Assembly: GCA_030998225.1 (NCBI GenBank)
Contig: JAPYXD010000677.1
Location: 15,065,501 to 15,129,500 of the forward strand
DNA: 64,000 nt
Source: Diplolepis rosae
Taxonomy: Eukaryota > Arthropoda > Insecta > Hymenoptera > Diplolepididae
Direction of reading: 5' to 3'
Shown: positions 11,775 through 24,812 of the stretch, piece by piece
Position numbering within the stretch: the first letter of the stretch is position 1
How the letters are laid out: every line of letters begins with the position of its first letter
Notes under the pieces: generated by a model
What the model saw: the letters and a program-made list of their open reading frames with translations, nothing else
Database searches by the model: none
What the model was told of the DNA's origin: nothing
Program-made: the position numbers and the translations under genes

Positions 11775-11841
11775 TTCCTATTGACTTTTAGTAAAAATAA
11801 ATATAATAATACTAAATTTTACAATGAAGAGTTTCTCCGTG

Positions 11842-12519
11842 AAATTTCACTTTTTATATCATCTTGAATATTTGAAGCGTAAACGACTACTACTCGAGAT
11901 AAAATTATATTTAAGGTCAATGCTTTTAAGCATTATTGGCAGCAAACTCCATTAAGTGCTATTCGTCTTTTTTTTCATTTTGGCTTTATATGGATCCTCT
12001 TTCACTCGTTCAATGTCACCCTTGCCCCTTTACCTCTTTTTCCTCTTCAGACTCTGTCCTGCCTCTTTAGCTTGCCGACTTGGTAACTTTATCGTTGATT
12101 GCCTGAAAATTAGACGTCCCTCTTGGCATCGAGTATATGAACTACCGGCCTTGCAAACTCAGCTGCAGATGTTATGAAAACGGATATATATATAATCAAA
12201 GACACTTCGTGGTATAATGACTTCATCATAAATCACCTGAGTAAGACACCAGTAAGGTAAATCGTTCCTTCCTTTAAATATGAACTTATATCCTGCTTGG
12301 AAGGCTGACGTTAATTCAAATTTCAATAAGAGAAACTATCCTCTGGACCAATCTTGGCACCTGATATGGAAATATTAGGCTAACTATGTTTGCCAGGTTG
12401 CTGAAAATATTCTACTATTACCTAGATATGGAGTGTGCCATTGGCAAATAGGATTGTCAGTCTTGGAAAAATATTTATCATAAATGTTGTAATTTTTTTA
12501 AGTTTGTTGTGACAAAAAT
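11842..12519. other. Unique intergenic sequence
   Basis: Less AT-rich around 11980-12180. A 73-codon open frame at 11956-12177 is hydrophobic at its start but has no gene signals. No call is made. Confidence 0.4.
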
Positions 12520-13108
12520 TAGATCTCTTAAAAAATAGTTTTTCTATGATTTTTATACATAAAATGATCTTATCAGTTGTTTCTTAATTAAACAAAACAT
12601 TATTTTTTATGAAAAATATTTAAAAGCTATGAAAATAATGTTTTTTTGTAATAGAATTTTTTCTTACTATTTCTTCTTATCAATTTTTTAAAAATTATTA
12701 GATTTCTATAGATCATGGTTTATTTTTTCGAGGAAAAAATTCTCTATAACCCTACTAATTTCAATTTCAAAAATAAGTAAAAAATCTTTAAATTTTGTTA
12801 TTTTTCAAAAATGTTTGAAAATTCTTTTAACAATTTTAGCCACTGAAAACTTTACATTTAAAATTCGAAACACTTGAGTTGTAGAGAATATTTTACCTGG
12901 AAAAATAAGCTATGATTTATGAAAGTCGAATAATTTTTGAAGAATTGGTAAAAAGCAATAGTAAGGAAAGATCCTGTCACTAAAATAATTATTAAAAGTG
13001 TTATTTTTCGTAAATTCCGAACTTTTTCCATAAAAAATGTTTTTTCTTTCATACAAGACACAACTGATAACATTATTTCAAGAAAAACTTTTGTTCCACG
13101 GAACTAAC
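12520..13108. mobile_element. Palindromic MITE, 'gatctc...ctgataacat' family, copy 1
   Basis: The left part ('agtttttctatgatttt', 'gatcttatcagttgt') pairs inverted with the right part ('acaactgataacattatttc', 'agaaaaactttt'). Same family as 39394-40168. Confidence 0.7.
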
Positions 13109-13261
13109 TTTTGGCCCAGTATTGGCCTCATTGTCAGTAATTTTTTTGTCAATTTTATCGAAATTCTCAGTACTTAAGAAACACAAATTTTGGCAATTAT
13201 TCTAACTTTTTTCATAAACTTCCATACTACCTAATTTATTAGAAACATCCTCTATGTCCCA

Positions 13262-14393
13262 TAAAATATATTTTGTATGTGCCTCCGGCACGTAAACTCG
13301 TTTTTACTCTACAGTTTAGAGTAGCGTAATCTTGTGTATTACGATACAGAAGAATTTAATGTAAAAATTAAGCTGTGCATGCGCCTATTACGATACAGCG
13401 GAGCATAATCTTCTTCTTATTCTTCTTCGTACAGCGTTGGCACCGTACTGACAAAGCCTTGTACATTTGAACTGCGCAAGCGTCTATTACAATACGCAAA
13501 TACTACACAAGATCGAGAAAATCAAAATGTCCGGAAGTATTCGCGAAATGTCAAGTGAGATGGGCGATAATCACGGCAATTTCGACCTTTTCAGATTGGA
13601 TTCGAGTGTACGCATAAAAACTCGTACCCGCACCGAAGTCACATAATAGTATATTACGTGCCTAGGTGCACAATGAGGGTTATTGCGTGACGAGCGACAA
13701 TGTTCGCAGGAGATCGAAGCCAAGGCGTAATCGAGGCATAGGTGAGGCGTCATCAGTCCTGCGAGCATTGTCGCGAATCTCGTAATTTTCCGAATGTGTG
13801 CATTGGCACGTATTCTATTTTATGTGACTTTGGTGCGTATACGAGTTTTTATGCGTACACTCGAATCTAATCTAGTATTGTAGTTGTTTGCGGCGCTAGT
13901 CTTTACACTTGATATGTCACAACTAGTCCCGGCCATTTTGATTTTATCGTTCTTGAGTAGTAGTAATGGCTTTTAGTAGACGCATGCGCAGTTCAAATGT
14001 ACAAGGCTTTGCCAGTAAGGTGCTAACGCTGTACGAAGAAGAAGAAGAATAAGAAGAAGATTGTGCTTCGTTTCATGGCTATGGGCGCATGCGCAGTTCA
14101 ATTTTTACATTTCATTCCTCTGTAGCGCAATATACTACATTGCGCTACTGTTAACTGTAGCGAAAAAACGAGTTTGCGCGCCGGTGGCACATAAAATAGA
14201 ATACGTGCCAATGCACAGAATTCGGGTAATTACGAGACTCGCTTAAAATGCTCGCAGGACTGATCGCGGCTCGGCTTCGTCTCGACTTTGCCTCATTTAC
14301 GCCTCGACGACGCCTTGGCTTTGATCTCCAGCGAGCATTTTCGCTCGTCGCGTAATAACCCTCATTATGCGCCTAGGCACATAATATACTATA
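13262..14393. mobile_element. 'CCTAGGCGC' palindromic element, copy 2, plus partial copy
   Basis: 13647-14391 is bounded by TAGTATATTACGTGCCTAGG and its complement CCTAGGCACATAATATACTA, and is largely the reverse complement of 6826-7432. 13262-13640 is a further partial copy carrying the 'cgtttttactctacagttta' and 'tacagcgttgg' blocks. CG-rich segments stand out from the flanks. Non-coding. Confidence 0.8.
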
Positions 14394-15440
14394 AAAAACA
14401 ATCATATTTCTTAAATAACGGACAAGTTTCCAATTAGATGGAAAAATAAATATTTCCGTCACTAATAGGGAATTTCACTTAGAAACTGGTTGAAAATATT
14501 GCTGATATTTTGTACAGTGTAATTTTTCATTGTGTCTTTAGCTATTTAAAGTGGTTCCGAAGTCTTTATCAGAAATAAACTGAGCAAAAAATTAATGAAC
14601 TGAGAAAAAGAAGTTGAAACAATATATGTGCTCACAGTTTATTTTCGCATCGTTGCGTACTGCTTTCGAGCTTCGAAAACAAGAAGTTATCAATGTTAGC
14701 TACTTGCATTCAGAAAGTAAAGATAACACCATTCTGTCTTAAAGTCTCTACACAATAACTAAATAAGAAAACCATCCTTATCTTCTAATTAAATTTTTCT
14801 ATTTTCTCGACGTGGACAGAGGACTTTCCCTTTTACGTTTAAATCAACCGCAAAATTTTCGTTTGCTCAAATATATTATATTTTTTATAAATTTTTATAT
14901 AAAATAATATTGTAATATTTGTATAGCTTTAATTATTATTATATTATGAATTGGAAGGCAATAAAAGTTAAGTCAGAAAAAATTTACACGTTTCTGCTGA
15001 TTCTGTTTAGCATAAATTTTGATGGATTCTATTGGAAAGCAATATTTCGATTCTCGAAATAGATGTTTCGTGGACAACATCGACGGAACGATACTTGGCA
15101 AATATTGTACCTAATCGTCATTGTAACGATTTGCTCTAAATCTATCCGTAGAATGCAGTAATTTTCTTGTTTACAACGTGTACAGCTGTCTACAGACATA
15201 ATGACAAAATATTCTACCATGAAATTCGAACAACATTGCGAGAGAGAATTTAATTTCACGCTTATAAATTCACAGCTCGTCTACCTCTCCATTGAGCAGG
15301 TAAATTGTGACTTTGGCAAAAGCTAAACTACACAAAATTCTCTAGTAAAACATCTACATTCTAGTAGAAAACAAGGTAAACCGAAAATTGAATTCGAGAA
15401 AAAACTCTTTGCTCTTTTCATAAATTGTTTTATTTTTATG
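14394..15440. other. AT-rich intergenic sequence
   Basis: No gene or repeat recognised. A 76-codon frame on the - strand at 15029-15259 has no known domain. Confidence 0.5.
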
Positions 15441-15704
15441 GGTCAATAACTATACTGATAAAAATATTATTAAATTTAATATAAAAAGGAAAATTAATTT
15501 TAATACAGAAGTATTTTAATTTTGAAAAACCTGTATATCAGTTTAAATTAGTATTCTAAAAAATTAAAATATTAACACACATACATATTAAAATTAATAT
15601 AATTATATTAAGTTTAATATGTTATTATATATTAAATTTAATATACTTTTGTATTCAATTTAATAATACTTTGTAGTAAGTTTAATTTATCATTTATGCA
15701 AATG

Positions 15705-16840
15705 GCTCCATATGAAGCGCTTAGAACAAAAGGAAAGTAAATATTGTTGTTATAGAAAAGTGATACATAACAACGGTTGGAGCAAAAGGGAGACAAATCT
15801 TCTTTAGTGGTAAAGCGAAACAAAATAAAGTTGGAACAAAAGAGAGACAATTTTTTTTTTAGTGGTAGAGTGAAACAAAATAAAGTTGGTTGAAAAGAGT
15901 GACTCGGTTGTCTCGCTTTTTCTGCAACATTAAAGCAGGACAACCGAGTCGCTCTTTTCCTACAACTTCATTTTGTTTCGCTTTACCGCTGAAGAAAACA
16001 TGTCTATCTTTGGCTCCAACATTATTTTGTTTTGCTTTACCGCTGAAGAGGATTTGTCTTCCTTTTTCTCCACTCTCTAAATCTGAATCAGTCAAATTTT
16101 CACTGATTGAATCAGTGATTTGCCTTTTCACTGATTCATCAGTGAAAAAATATTTTTCACTATTATATCAGTTAATTTTTCACTGTCAAATCAGTCAATT
16201 TTCTCTGAAATAATCAGTGGAATTTGACTGATATACAGTAACCTCTTTTTAGCTATTTGAATCAGTCAAATTTCACTGATAATCAGTAGATTTTGACTGA
16301 TTCAAATTTAGAGAGTAACCGTTTTTATGTTTCACTTTTCTAGACTCTAAAAACTTTTTTTTTAAACTTCCAATAAAGTGTTGGAAGTAATTAACCAATA
16401 TATCATGTATAGGAAATATTCAATGACGTGCCGAATATTGCACAGAAAAAAAAAGTCATAAATTTGTTACGTCTAACAGAAGATTTTGGCTTAAATTTAG
16501 CCACCTTGTGTATAAGCGCATAAGTCTGTCCTTCTCTAATGGTCTAGTTTTTGTTACATCTTAAAGTTAGCCGATTTTTAGACTTGAATTAAAACCTTTT
16601 TTTTACAGTGTGCGTGTCTGAATTTGAAAAATTCTATGACTACACTTGAAAAATTTCAATACTAAAAAAAAATCCGGTAGGGATTCGAATATTTCTTGTA
16701 AATTATTTAAATAATTTGATAGAAGATTATTTTTTCAATTTATTGAAAAATTTCATCACCTATGTATTGGAAAATTACGATTTTTTTACAGTCTATGGCA
16801 ACAATATTTACTTTCCTTTTGTTCTAAGCGCCTCATATAA
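15705..16840. mobile_element. Composite foldback element
   Basis: GAAGCGCTTAGAACAAAAGG at about 15714 recurs inverted at 16798-16839. Inside, 15770-16060 is an imperfect palindrome ('agcgaaacaaaataaagttgga' repeated on both sides) with a tight hairpin at 15889-15960: GGTTGTCTC...GACAACCGAGTCGCTC. A small MITE (16072-16316) is nested in it. Surrounding 15450-15665 and 16900-17310 are rich in 'ttaaatttaata' motifs, possibly outer ends of the same block. Confidence 0.7.
16072..16316. mobile_element. 'actctctaaatctgaatcag' MITE, copy 1
   Basis: 245 bp. Left ACTCTCTAAATCTGAATCAG, right CTGATTCAAATTTAGAGAGT. The interior is almost entirely 'tttcactgatt/aatcagtgaaa' units in both orientations. Confidence 0.9.
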
Positions 16841-17343
16841 TACATATAAAGACTGTAAGAAATATTATCAAAATTCATACACAATTGTATAAGAAATTTA
16901 ATATTTCTAAATATCATTTGTGAAGACTGGTATTTTAAATTTAATATACTATTGAATTAAATTTAACATATAAAAATTAACAATTTACGTAATTTGATTA
17001 TAGGCAATCATAAACTTTTGTTCGTAGTAAATGTAAGTTCATGACTTTATTGTAATTTATTATAATATTGTTAATTAAATTAATTCAAAATATCTTTTAC
17101 CAATTTTAATGATTTACGAGCTATCAAAGAATCTAGAAGCTATCCTGCTTTATCGACGCTCCGATGTGTATTGGATTACATAATTGCGTATATTAAATGT
17201 TATACACTGTATATCAAATCATGTCATATACTATTATATTAAGTTTAATACAGAAATTTCTAACAATAAAATTTTTTCTAACAGTGCAAGTTTTTCGTAC
17301 TTTCTCGAATAAAACGTATCGAAATTATACATATTTTCAGCAT

Positions 17344-17474
17344 ATGAGTGGCTTCATATCAAAGATGGACACCTCTTGTTTTTTTTTATAGACCATTGAA
17401 AACAGCGATAAAAATCCACTACTAACTCAGTTTCTACTTTAGCGAAAAATGTCCGTCTTGGATATGAGACCACT
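17344..17474. repeat. Small hairpin abutting a MITE
   Basis: GAGTGGCTTCATATCAAAGA at 17346 is inverted at 17448-17474 (TGTCCGTCTTGGATATGAGA). It touches the MITE that starts at 17472. Confidence 0.7.
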
Positions 17475-17746
17475 CTCTAAATCTGAATCAGTCAAAATCT
17501 ACTGATTATCAGTGAAATTTGACTGATTGAAATAGCTAAAAAGAGGTTACTGTTAATCAGTCAAATTTCACTGATTAATTCAGTGAAAATTAACTGATTT
17601 AACAGTGAAATATATTTTTCTAACTGATTCGATCAGTGAAAGTTAACTAATTTAACAGTACAAAATATTTTGTCACTGGTGAAACAGTGAAAAGGCAAAT
17701 AAATGATTTAATCAGTGAAAATTTGACTGATTCATATTTAGAGAGC
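17472..17746. mobile_element. 'actctctaaatctgaatcag' MITE, copy 2
   Basis: 275 bp, same ends and interior motif as copy 1 at 16072. Interior unit number differs. Confidence 0.88.
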
Positions 17747-18840
17747 ACTCATATATATAACTAATGTATATAAATGTCTAAAACTTTGCAGCCTTGAGTT
17801 TCGATAAACGAAATCTAACTGGATCCAGAACGGAAAAGGGAGTTCGAGTGCCGAAGGCGTTCTTTCTAATTCATTTGGCTAGAGGGCGTTACAGCAAATA
17901 GTACATTTCCGGTACTTCCCTAGGGATTGTTCATGAGCGAAAAGCACCCCCAGGATATCCCTATATAGGTCCCGTGACCCTTCAATTTTCAGCAACTAAT
18001 TAAATTTCATTAAGACACTTCCTATATGATAGGGAACTGTAAAGCGATGTGATATAACAGCCTAATGTGAATAATTTAACCCTCTTGGCTCAATCTGTAT
18101 AGCTTAATCTCTGTATAATACCACTTTTCACACTATTTGAAACAATACATTCATTTATTTAACGTGACATAAAAAAAATTGAATATGAAATGAAATAAGA
18201 AAAGATATTAGGAATTGTTGAAGAAATTAGTTAACTAAATGAAACAATTTTCACTTGTTTTTTTTAATATGAACAATTTCATTAACATACGCTTATTAAT
18301 TGTAATTTATTACTTTATGGTTTTCATTATTATGTTATTAATTCATATTTAATATAATTCTATTTAATGATGTAAATAAAATCTATTTATAAAATAGATA
18401 GTTTTCTTTTTCACATTTTTTTATTGCTATATTATGGAAAAATTTCTTTAAAATGTTTCTTCAAAACCGTTGGATTGCTAATTTATACCAAATTTTTTTA
18501 AATTTTATCTTTTTTTTAGTGGAGGAAATCGTTTTATGTATTTCTGGAAAAGATTTGAACTTTCACGAAAATTCTTTTGTGATAAAATTTCTTGAAATCT
18601 CCCACTTTCAGGGGATATTACCAAATATTTTCCAATAGATTACTTTAATTTTTTCAACATTTTCTTCTTTTATTTGAAAAATGATATGGCTACTTTAATA
18701 AAGTTTTTCGACTCCTTAAGCGAATGATCACGTCCAAAAACAGTAAAAAGCTCAAAAATTTAACACCTGTATACGATTTTTATTTTTAATAGTTTGCTAA
18801 AATTACATATTTATCTATCATTGTTTCATTTTATAAGAAT
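17747..18840. other. Intergenic sequence
   Basis: 17820-17990 is unusually GC-rich for the area and has no frame or motif I recognise; it could be a regulatory element or an old exon. The rest is AT-rich. Confidence 0.4.
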
Positions 18841-19471
18841 CACGCTGTTAGAAATTTCCCGAAACTCGTAACTGAATTTTTATTTACTCAGAAAACAGTT
18901 TCTTTGCATCAAAGAAACATTTCTTGGATATACGGTCAAAGATAAAATTTCTTTGAATTGAAAAACGTTTTGTTGATTAAAAAAAATGTTCTTTAATGTA
19001 AACAAATCTATTTCTTTGGATGAAAGAAAATTTTTTTGAATTACGATTTCGCAAAATTCAGATGGAATTTCAGAAAATTCAATTACTTTTTAATAAATTT
19101 AGGAAACAATTTCTCAATTTTCAGTTAGGAACTGTTGAATATTCCGATGATTTTATCTGGAAATTCTTAAGACTTGCAACCAGAAAAATTTTACCTTTTA
19201 GGTAACTGAAGTTTTATGCAGTTACATGTATCCGAGGATTTTGTTACAGTTTTGTAAATTATGATGAATATTATAAAAATTCTGTTACAGTTCGGTAGTT
19301 TCAAGATCATTTTTATGAATATTTAGTCGAGTCTCACAATATTAAGAAAAATTCAGTACAATTTCCGTAATTTTAAGATACCTTTCCTCAAAAACATCAT
19401 AAATATCGTCAAATTTTACGTTACCTTTGTAACATGAAAATTTTGTAAATTTTCGAATATTTCTAGCAGTG
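18841..19471. mobile_element. 'cactgttagaaattt' TIR element, copy 1, with nested insert
   Basis: Runs from CACGCTGTTAGAAATTTCCC to ATTTCTAGCAGTG. A second copy is at 37225-37652 (CACTGTTGGAAATTTC). This copy also contains 18890-19035, a fragment of the 'tttctttgaatt' element seen at 21798-22015. Confidence 0.7.
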
Positions 19472-19477
19472 CTTGGG

Positions 19478-20055
19478 AAATTGAGCTGATGTTTGTGACG
19501 TCTCGTGTGACGAATTTTTTTTTTATTGTTTTTTCGACGTATGACCTTCAAGACAGTCAAAAATATGCAGAATACTGATTTTTGACCAAAAAACATGTTT
19601 TACTGCTCAAATTTTTATGTTTATTTTTTTTTTAATGTGGAACAATGTGACTGCAATCAGAAACCGAAGTCTTTTTTTACGCCTCCGTTTTGGTTTTCGA
19701 GATAATTTGACGACTCTGTCCATAAATGGCTTGCCTGTGTCGAACTTTGCAAATTTTGGTTTCGTTCCGCAAACTCAAATTTTTATATTCATTTTTTAAA
19801 ATGTAGCACAATGTTACTGCATTTCCAAACCGAAGTCTTTTTTTACGCCTCTGTTTTAGTTTTCGAGATAATTTGACGACTCTGTCCATAAATGGCTTGC
19901 CTGTGTCAAATTTCAAAAAAAAAATTTTTTGCAGTAAAATATGTTTATTGATCAAAAATCACTATTCTGCATATTTTTGACTGTCTTGAAGGTTATACGA
20001 CGAAAAAAGAAAGAAAAAAATTCGCCACACGAGACGTCACAAACTTCAGCTCAAT
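19478..20055. mobile_element. Palindromic MITE with internal direct duplication
   Basis: AATTGAGCTGATGTTTGTGA and GACGTCTCGTGTGACG on the left recur inverted at the right end. 19677-19750 and 19845-19915 are direct repeats ('cgactctgtccataaatggc'). Another member of the family is at 58485-58868. Confidence 0.82.
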
Positions 20056-21797
20056 ACTCGATAGAATATTCTTCTCAAAGCGAGTTAAAAAAATAATTAC
20101 AACTTTGTTAAAAATAGAAATATGATGTTTCTAAACGAAACTAAATCCACTAGTCTTGATTCCAGGTGATTGACTCAATCAAATTATAAAATGTGTGATT
20201 ATAATATTTGAGCAATACTTTTATTTCAAAAATGAAAAGATTTCTCTTCAAATTATTATAACCCTACTGAAAATACAAAAATACTCATTCTTTTCAACTT
20301 GGAAAGTTTCCTAAGCTACATAATTCTCCTTTTAATTGCATTTTCCCTTTACATTTTTATTATAATCTTATAATAATGATATAAATCTCATAATGATAAT
20401 CTTTATTTCATATCCGTGTGTTGATATGGTCTGACTAGAGTACATTCAATACTATAATATATTAAAGAATATTTCAAAAAAATTAAATTAATAGCAAATT
20501 AAAAAATATTTGAAGAAGCAAATTGTAGTTTTATGCGAATAAGAATTGTATGTGTGTAAAATCACACTTATGAATAGAAATCTATATTGAGACGTCTCGA
20601 AAAGAAATTGCATAGGTAGTACTTATCATGAAACGGAAGTTGATATACTTGCATGCATATGAAACACGCTTCTTCCACTCGCACCTTATGCTAACTTGGT
20701 AACTGCGGCGTTTCTGATCAATACCTACAAAAACCATATATATAAATATAAATATATATGAGTCCGTACATATGGGAAACATTATCTCGTAGAAGCCGAA
20801 TTATTTCCCTTTATCAAATCCTGAATTAAAACTAAACATGTTATCCAACTTAGGCTCCATTCAAATTTCATTATGTGCCTGCAAGTGTTAAAATGTAAGT
20901 TATCTATTTTTTAAAATTTGAATATTTGTAAAACTTTATGTTAAGAAAGAAAAGAGAGAATATTTTGAAAAGTTTTTTGTTAATGCAAATAGTAATTATA
21001 TTTTAGTCTTTATACCAGGAAAGTTTAGCAGGAATTGTTTAAAAATAATTTTAAAAAGTTGTGTGTGTATATGAAGGATCGGGTTGAAAAAAGACAAAAT
21101 TCTGAAAATATGGTTTTTAAGAAAAGCAAAAAAAATTTATAACTCGGGATCTGTGCAATAAAATTTTGTTAAATTCTACAGCTTTATTTCAAATAGTTTT
21201 CTACAAGTTCCAACGTTGTTTTTTTCCGTATTGTTTAGGTTATAACTTGTTTATTAATTATGCAGCTTTGAAAAAATAGAGTTAGGACCTTTTTGCGAAT
21301 ACTGCACTAAAAAAAATTATTTTTACATAATTTAATCATACAATAGTTATCTGATTACTGAACATATATTTATTTTTATCTCTTGAAGCTTTACAATATA
21401 ATTACCAAACAATATTTATACAAAAAAATATAATTTTTATATTCTTAATAGAATAAAACATTATAAATACGAATATAACTAATGCAATTTTTATGAAACT
21501 AATACTATTTTTAACGCTTTTTTTCGTCACTGTCAGATTTTCAGATAAGATTTTGTGCGTTTAAAGGTAAAAATTTCATCAAATACTGTAGGTCCGAAAT
21601 TGTTGCCTTCTTCATCCCTACAACATTGATTTTGGTTAATTTATTTACAGCTTCAGTGAGATTTTTATATGATATTTCAAAGAATGAAAAAGTTTGTGAT
21701 TCTTCTGTGAAATAATTCTGAAAACATTTCACAGTACCATTCTGCAAAGATGCAAGGAAAACATACTTTTGAATTGAAAATTTTATGTTCTTAGCGT
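20056..21797. other. AT-rich intergenic sequence
   Basis: No gene or clear repeat seen. Confidence 0.5.
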
Positions 21798-22015
21798 AAC
21801 ACTGAGAAAACAGTTTTTTTGACATACGGTCAAAGGAAAAATTTCTTTGAATTAAAGAAAGTTTTGTTAATTCAAAAAAATGTTCTTTGACCCGAAGAAA
21901 TATATTTGTTTACATTAAAGAAAATTTTGTCGAATCAACAAAACTTTCTTCAATTCAAAGAGATTTTTTCTTTTACCGTATATCAGAGAAATGTTTCTTT
22001 GGTTCAAAGAAATGG
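21798..22015. mobile_element. Small inverted-repeat element rich in 'tttctttgaattaaag'
   Basis: CACTGAGAAAACAG at the left and multiple 'aaatttctttgaatt / aattcaaagagatt' blocks in both orientations form a hairpin of about 220 bp. A truncated relative is at 18890-19035. Confidence 0.7.
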
Positions 22016-22032
22016 GAACGGATTATTACGAC

Positions 22033-22245
22033 AAGTGAGAAACTCTTCATTGTAAAATCTAGTATTATTATATTTCTTTTTACTAAAAGTCAACAAGAAG
22101 CGAGAATATAGTAAAAAAACTAGTTTTATTTATTATGTTGATAGGAGGAAATACTTTTTTTGAACCAATTGTAAATATAGTGCAACTTTATAAATTACCA
22201 TTGAAAGTTGCAAAGATTAATATCTTTGATGACAAATTCGAGTTA
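22033..22245 (+). repeat. Uninterrupted copy of the 5303/10014 repeat
   Basis: 'gagaaactcttcattgtaaa' through 'gataggaggaaatacttttt' continues directly into 'gaaccaattgtaaatatagt' and 'aagattaatatctttgatg'. In the 5.3-kb copy these two parts are about 4.6 kb apart. Confidence 0.75.
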
Positions 22246-22263
22246 CGTCGTTTTTCCACCCTT

Positions 22264-22286
22264 TATATATATATATATATATAGAC
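22264..22286. repeat. (TA)n microsatellite
   Basis: About ten TA units. Confidence 0.9.
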
Positions 22287-24260
22287 GTTTAATTCTGTTA
22301 TGTACAGACGTACGTGGTAAATGTCTCCATCTATGAGAATTCTAAGGAGTTACCAAAGACTATTGTACTGCCTAGTACTTTTACCTGTAAGAAACAAAGA
22401 GAAATTTTTAATAAAGTACATAAAATTCACTTTCTCGAAAAATAATCAATTAACTGCAGTTAATAACGTATAATTTACTAATAATTCAACTTTGGTTCTT
22501 TATAGTCTACAATTAGTGAAATAAGCAAACATTGAACGTATAAACTAATACAGCCATAGAAAGCCATTCATTCATAAAAGTGACCGTTGAAAAAGCTTCC
22601 CTTTCCAAGATCTTGAACGCATAGCAAAAGTTAGAAGAGGTAAAAACTTTAGCGAGACTGAAAGGAAAAATAGAAACACGGAAAATAAATGACTGAGCTT
22701 TTCTAAAGCCAGTCAAAGAAAAGATTCTCGGAATCACGCCAACTGCTTTTAAAACCTTTGACCAATCACAGTACGAGGTGTGTAAAAGTTTAACTACACG
22801 TCAGATCACGCGAAGGTCTTAAACATAAATTAAGGTGCAATGTTTATAAGCCACTTCCGGGAAGTTTTGCCCGCACTTTGAAAAAATTACTCCAAGTTGT
22901 AAAATTCATTAATTTATAGCCTTCCCTTGTAGTTGCAGTAGGAGCTTTACACAAAAATACACAGATTATTGATTCGAATATTTTCAAATGCAGAATTACT
23001 TTCTCTCTAAAGAAGATATGAAAGTTTTCAAGGCGTATTTGCAAACTAATCATTATTTAGTAACAAAAAAGTCAAATCTATTTTTTATTACGTTTTCAAT
23101 TTTCACATTAAACTTTTGTCTGTAAATGAAGGGTAAAGCTTTTGAAAAGAGTAAAAACACTTTCATATTCCATACGATCCTGTAAAAATGACACCCCTCC
23201 TGTAAAAAAAAAATGAAACATCTCATTATGAAAAGTAGATAAATAAAAAAAGGTACAATATGCAAAAAATGTAATATAGCGCAAGGATTTCAACCACCTC
23301 AGCACTTTCTCAGTGCTTTTCATATTCAACTGTAAAGAAAAGTCTTAATTCAGCAAAAATATTCTTGTCTAATATGTACGTAAGAATGTAATCCATTCTT
23401 CAGAAATTCCTGATTCATTAAAATCGTTTTTCTACTCAACAAAATATCACGCAGTTATTACATTTTATGAGAAACTATAAATGGTAAATTTCTGTGCTGT
23501 AGCAACCAATTAACGAAGACATTATTAAAGATCGACTTTTATAGATATGTAATGATATATTTTATTCTTGGATACAAAGTGAGCACAACGAAAAAAAAAT
23601 TATGGCTTCAACTGAAGAATTTTTCTGTAAAATAGAAACCAGCAGTAAATTATTTATAGCCCAAATTTGATTATATTTCACTTGATTGTACTTTTCGATA
23701 GCAAAATACTCTTTCATATTTTACTGCAAAAAAAGAAGTCGGAAACCTTTTGCTGTTACACACTTCCTCATTAAGGAATAAATTATATTCAACTTGACAT
23801 GCAGTCTTAGGAATATTAATGTGAATAATATTTCTATGACGTACGAGCTTGCAGTAATCAAAGTACGCAGATTTTACTTTGCGTGCCATATCGTTACGAA
23901 ACATAAACACACAACGTTCTAAATCATAACGACAGTGAAAAAAAAGAATATGTAATTTCCGAAATGACTTTTTTACGACAAAATGCGCTAATTCACAGGA
24001 AATTCACGCAAGCATTATATGATCGAAAATTTTTATTGTAAATAATGTTCCATATTTTCTAAAAATTTGACACCGTTTTTATCAAAATTATAAATAATAA
24101 TAAGTAAACTTCTTTTGAGAGCTTGTTATATTAGACTAAAATCTCCATTTTTAAAAATTGAATTAATTCCACAAATTTAATTAATTTGGATAATATATCC
24201 CGAAACGACTAGAATATTTTATTCATTTCAGTTAATACATAACATTAAAAATGAAATTGA
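22287..24260. other. AT-rich intergenic sequence
   Basis: Short open frames only, none with a recognisable domain. No repeat recognised. Confidence 0.5.
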
Positions 24261-24812
24261 TTATTATTGAATATAATTGATGTTCTTAGTTGGCGTTAGG
24301 ATCCAGAAAAAATGTAACTCAAAGTTTCATATTTTCAAACGTTTCGACTCAGATTGGAATCCTCATCAGTGCGAATTTATTCCTATAAAAAATAGAAAAG
24401 GAAGAAACTTCAAAAAATTGCCCTTTTGACGGATAAACATTGTGGTGAAAAATGATATAAAAAAGAATTGCACGTGTGACGGATAAAAAACTACGGGTGC
24501 AATTTTTTAAGTTTCTTTCTTTTGTATTTTTATAGAAAATACTTTTGTAAAGTTCTTATTTTGTGAATTTAGTTATTTAGACCAATTTTATAGTTTCAGA
24601 CGTGCAATTCTTTTATATCATTTTTACCACAATATTTATCCGTCACAGGGACTATTTTTCTAAGTTTCTTCCTTTTGTATTTTTTATAGAAATAAATTCT
24701 CACTGATGAGGAATCCAATCTAAGTCGAAACGTTTGAAAATATGAAACTTTGAGTTACATTTTTCTGGACTTTAAAGCCAACTAAGAACATCAACAATAT
24801 TTAATATTATTA
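24261..24812. mobile_element. Palindromic element with hammerhead-like motif in both arms
   Basis: The arms start around 24261 and end around 24811; TGATGTTCTTAGTTGGC is inverted at 24773-24792. Most of the 550 bp pairs. Each arm contains CTGATGAGGA...CGAAACGTTTG (minus 24339-24369, plus 24703-24733). Confidence 0.82.

Larger units (their letters stand above)
5303..11841. mobile_element. Large nested block bounded by 'cacggagaaac' inverted repeats
   Basis: The left arm (about 5303-5368, starting CACGGAGAAACT) recurs inverted at about 11775-11841, ending AGTTTCTCCGTG; shared blocks include 'tagtattattatatttattt'. A third copy, in forward orientation without the end motif, is at 22033-22245. 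The interior holds a degenerate repeat, a palindromic family, the mariner and the Tc1-type derivative, so this is an old element that collected insertions, or two solo arms facing each other by chance. Confidence 0.6.

Noticed and set aside
15890..16213. 107-codon frame and its antisense partner
   Set aside because: Both fall in the foldback palindrome and MITE; symmetric coding is an artefact of the inverted repeat.
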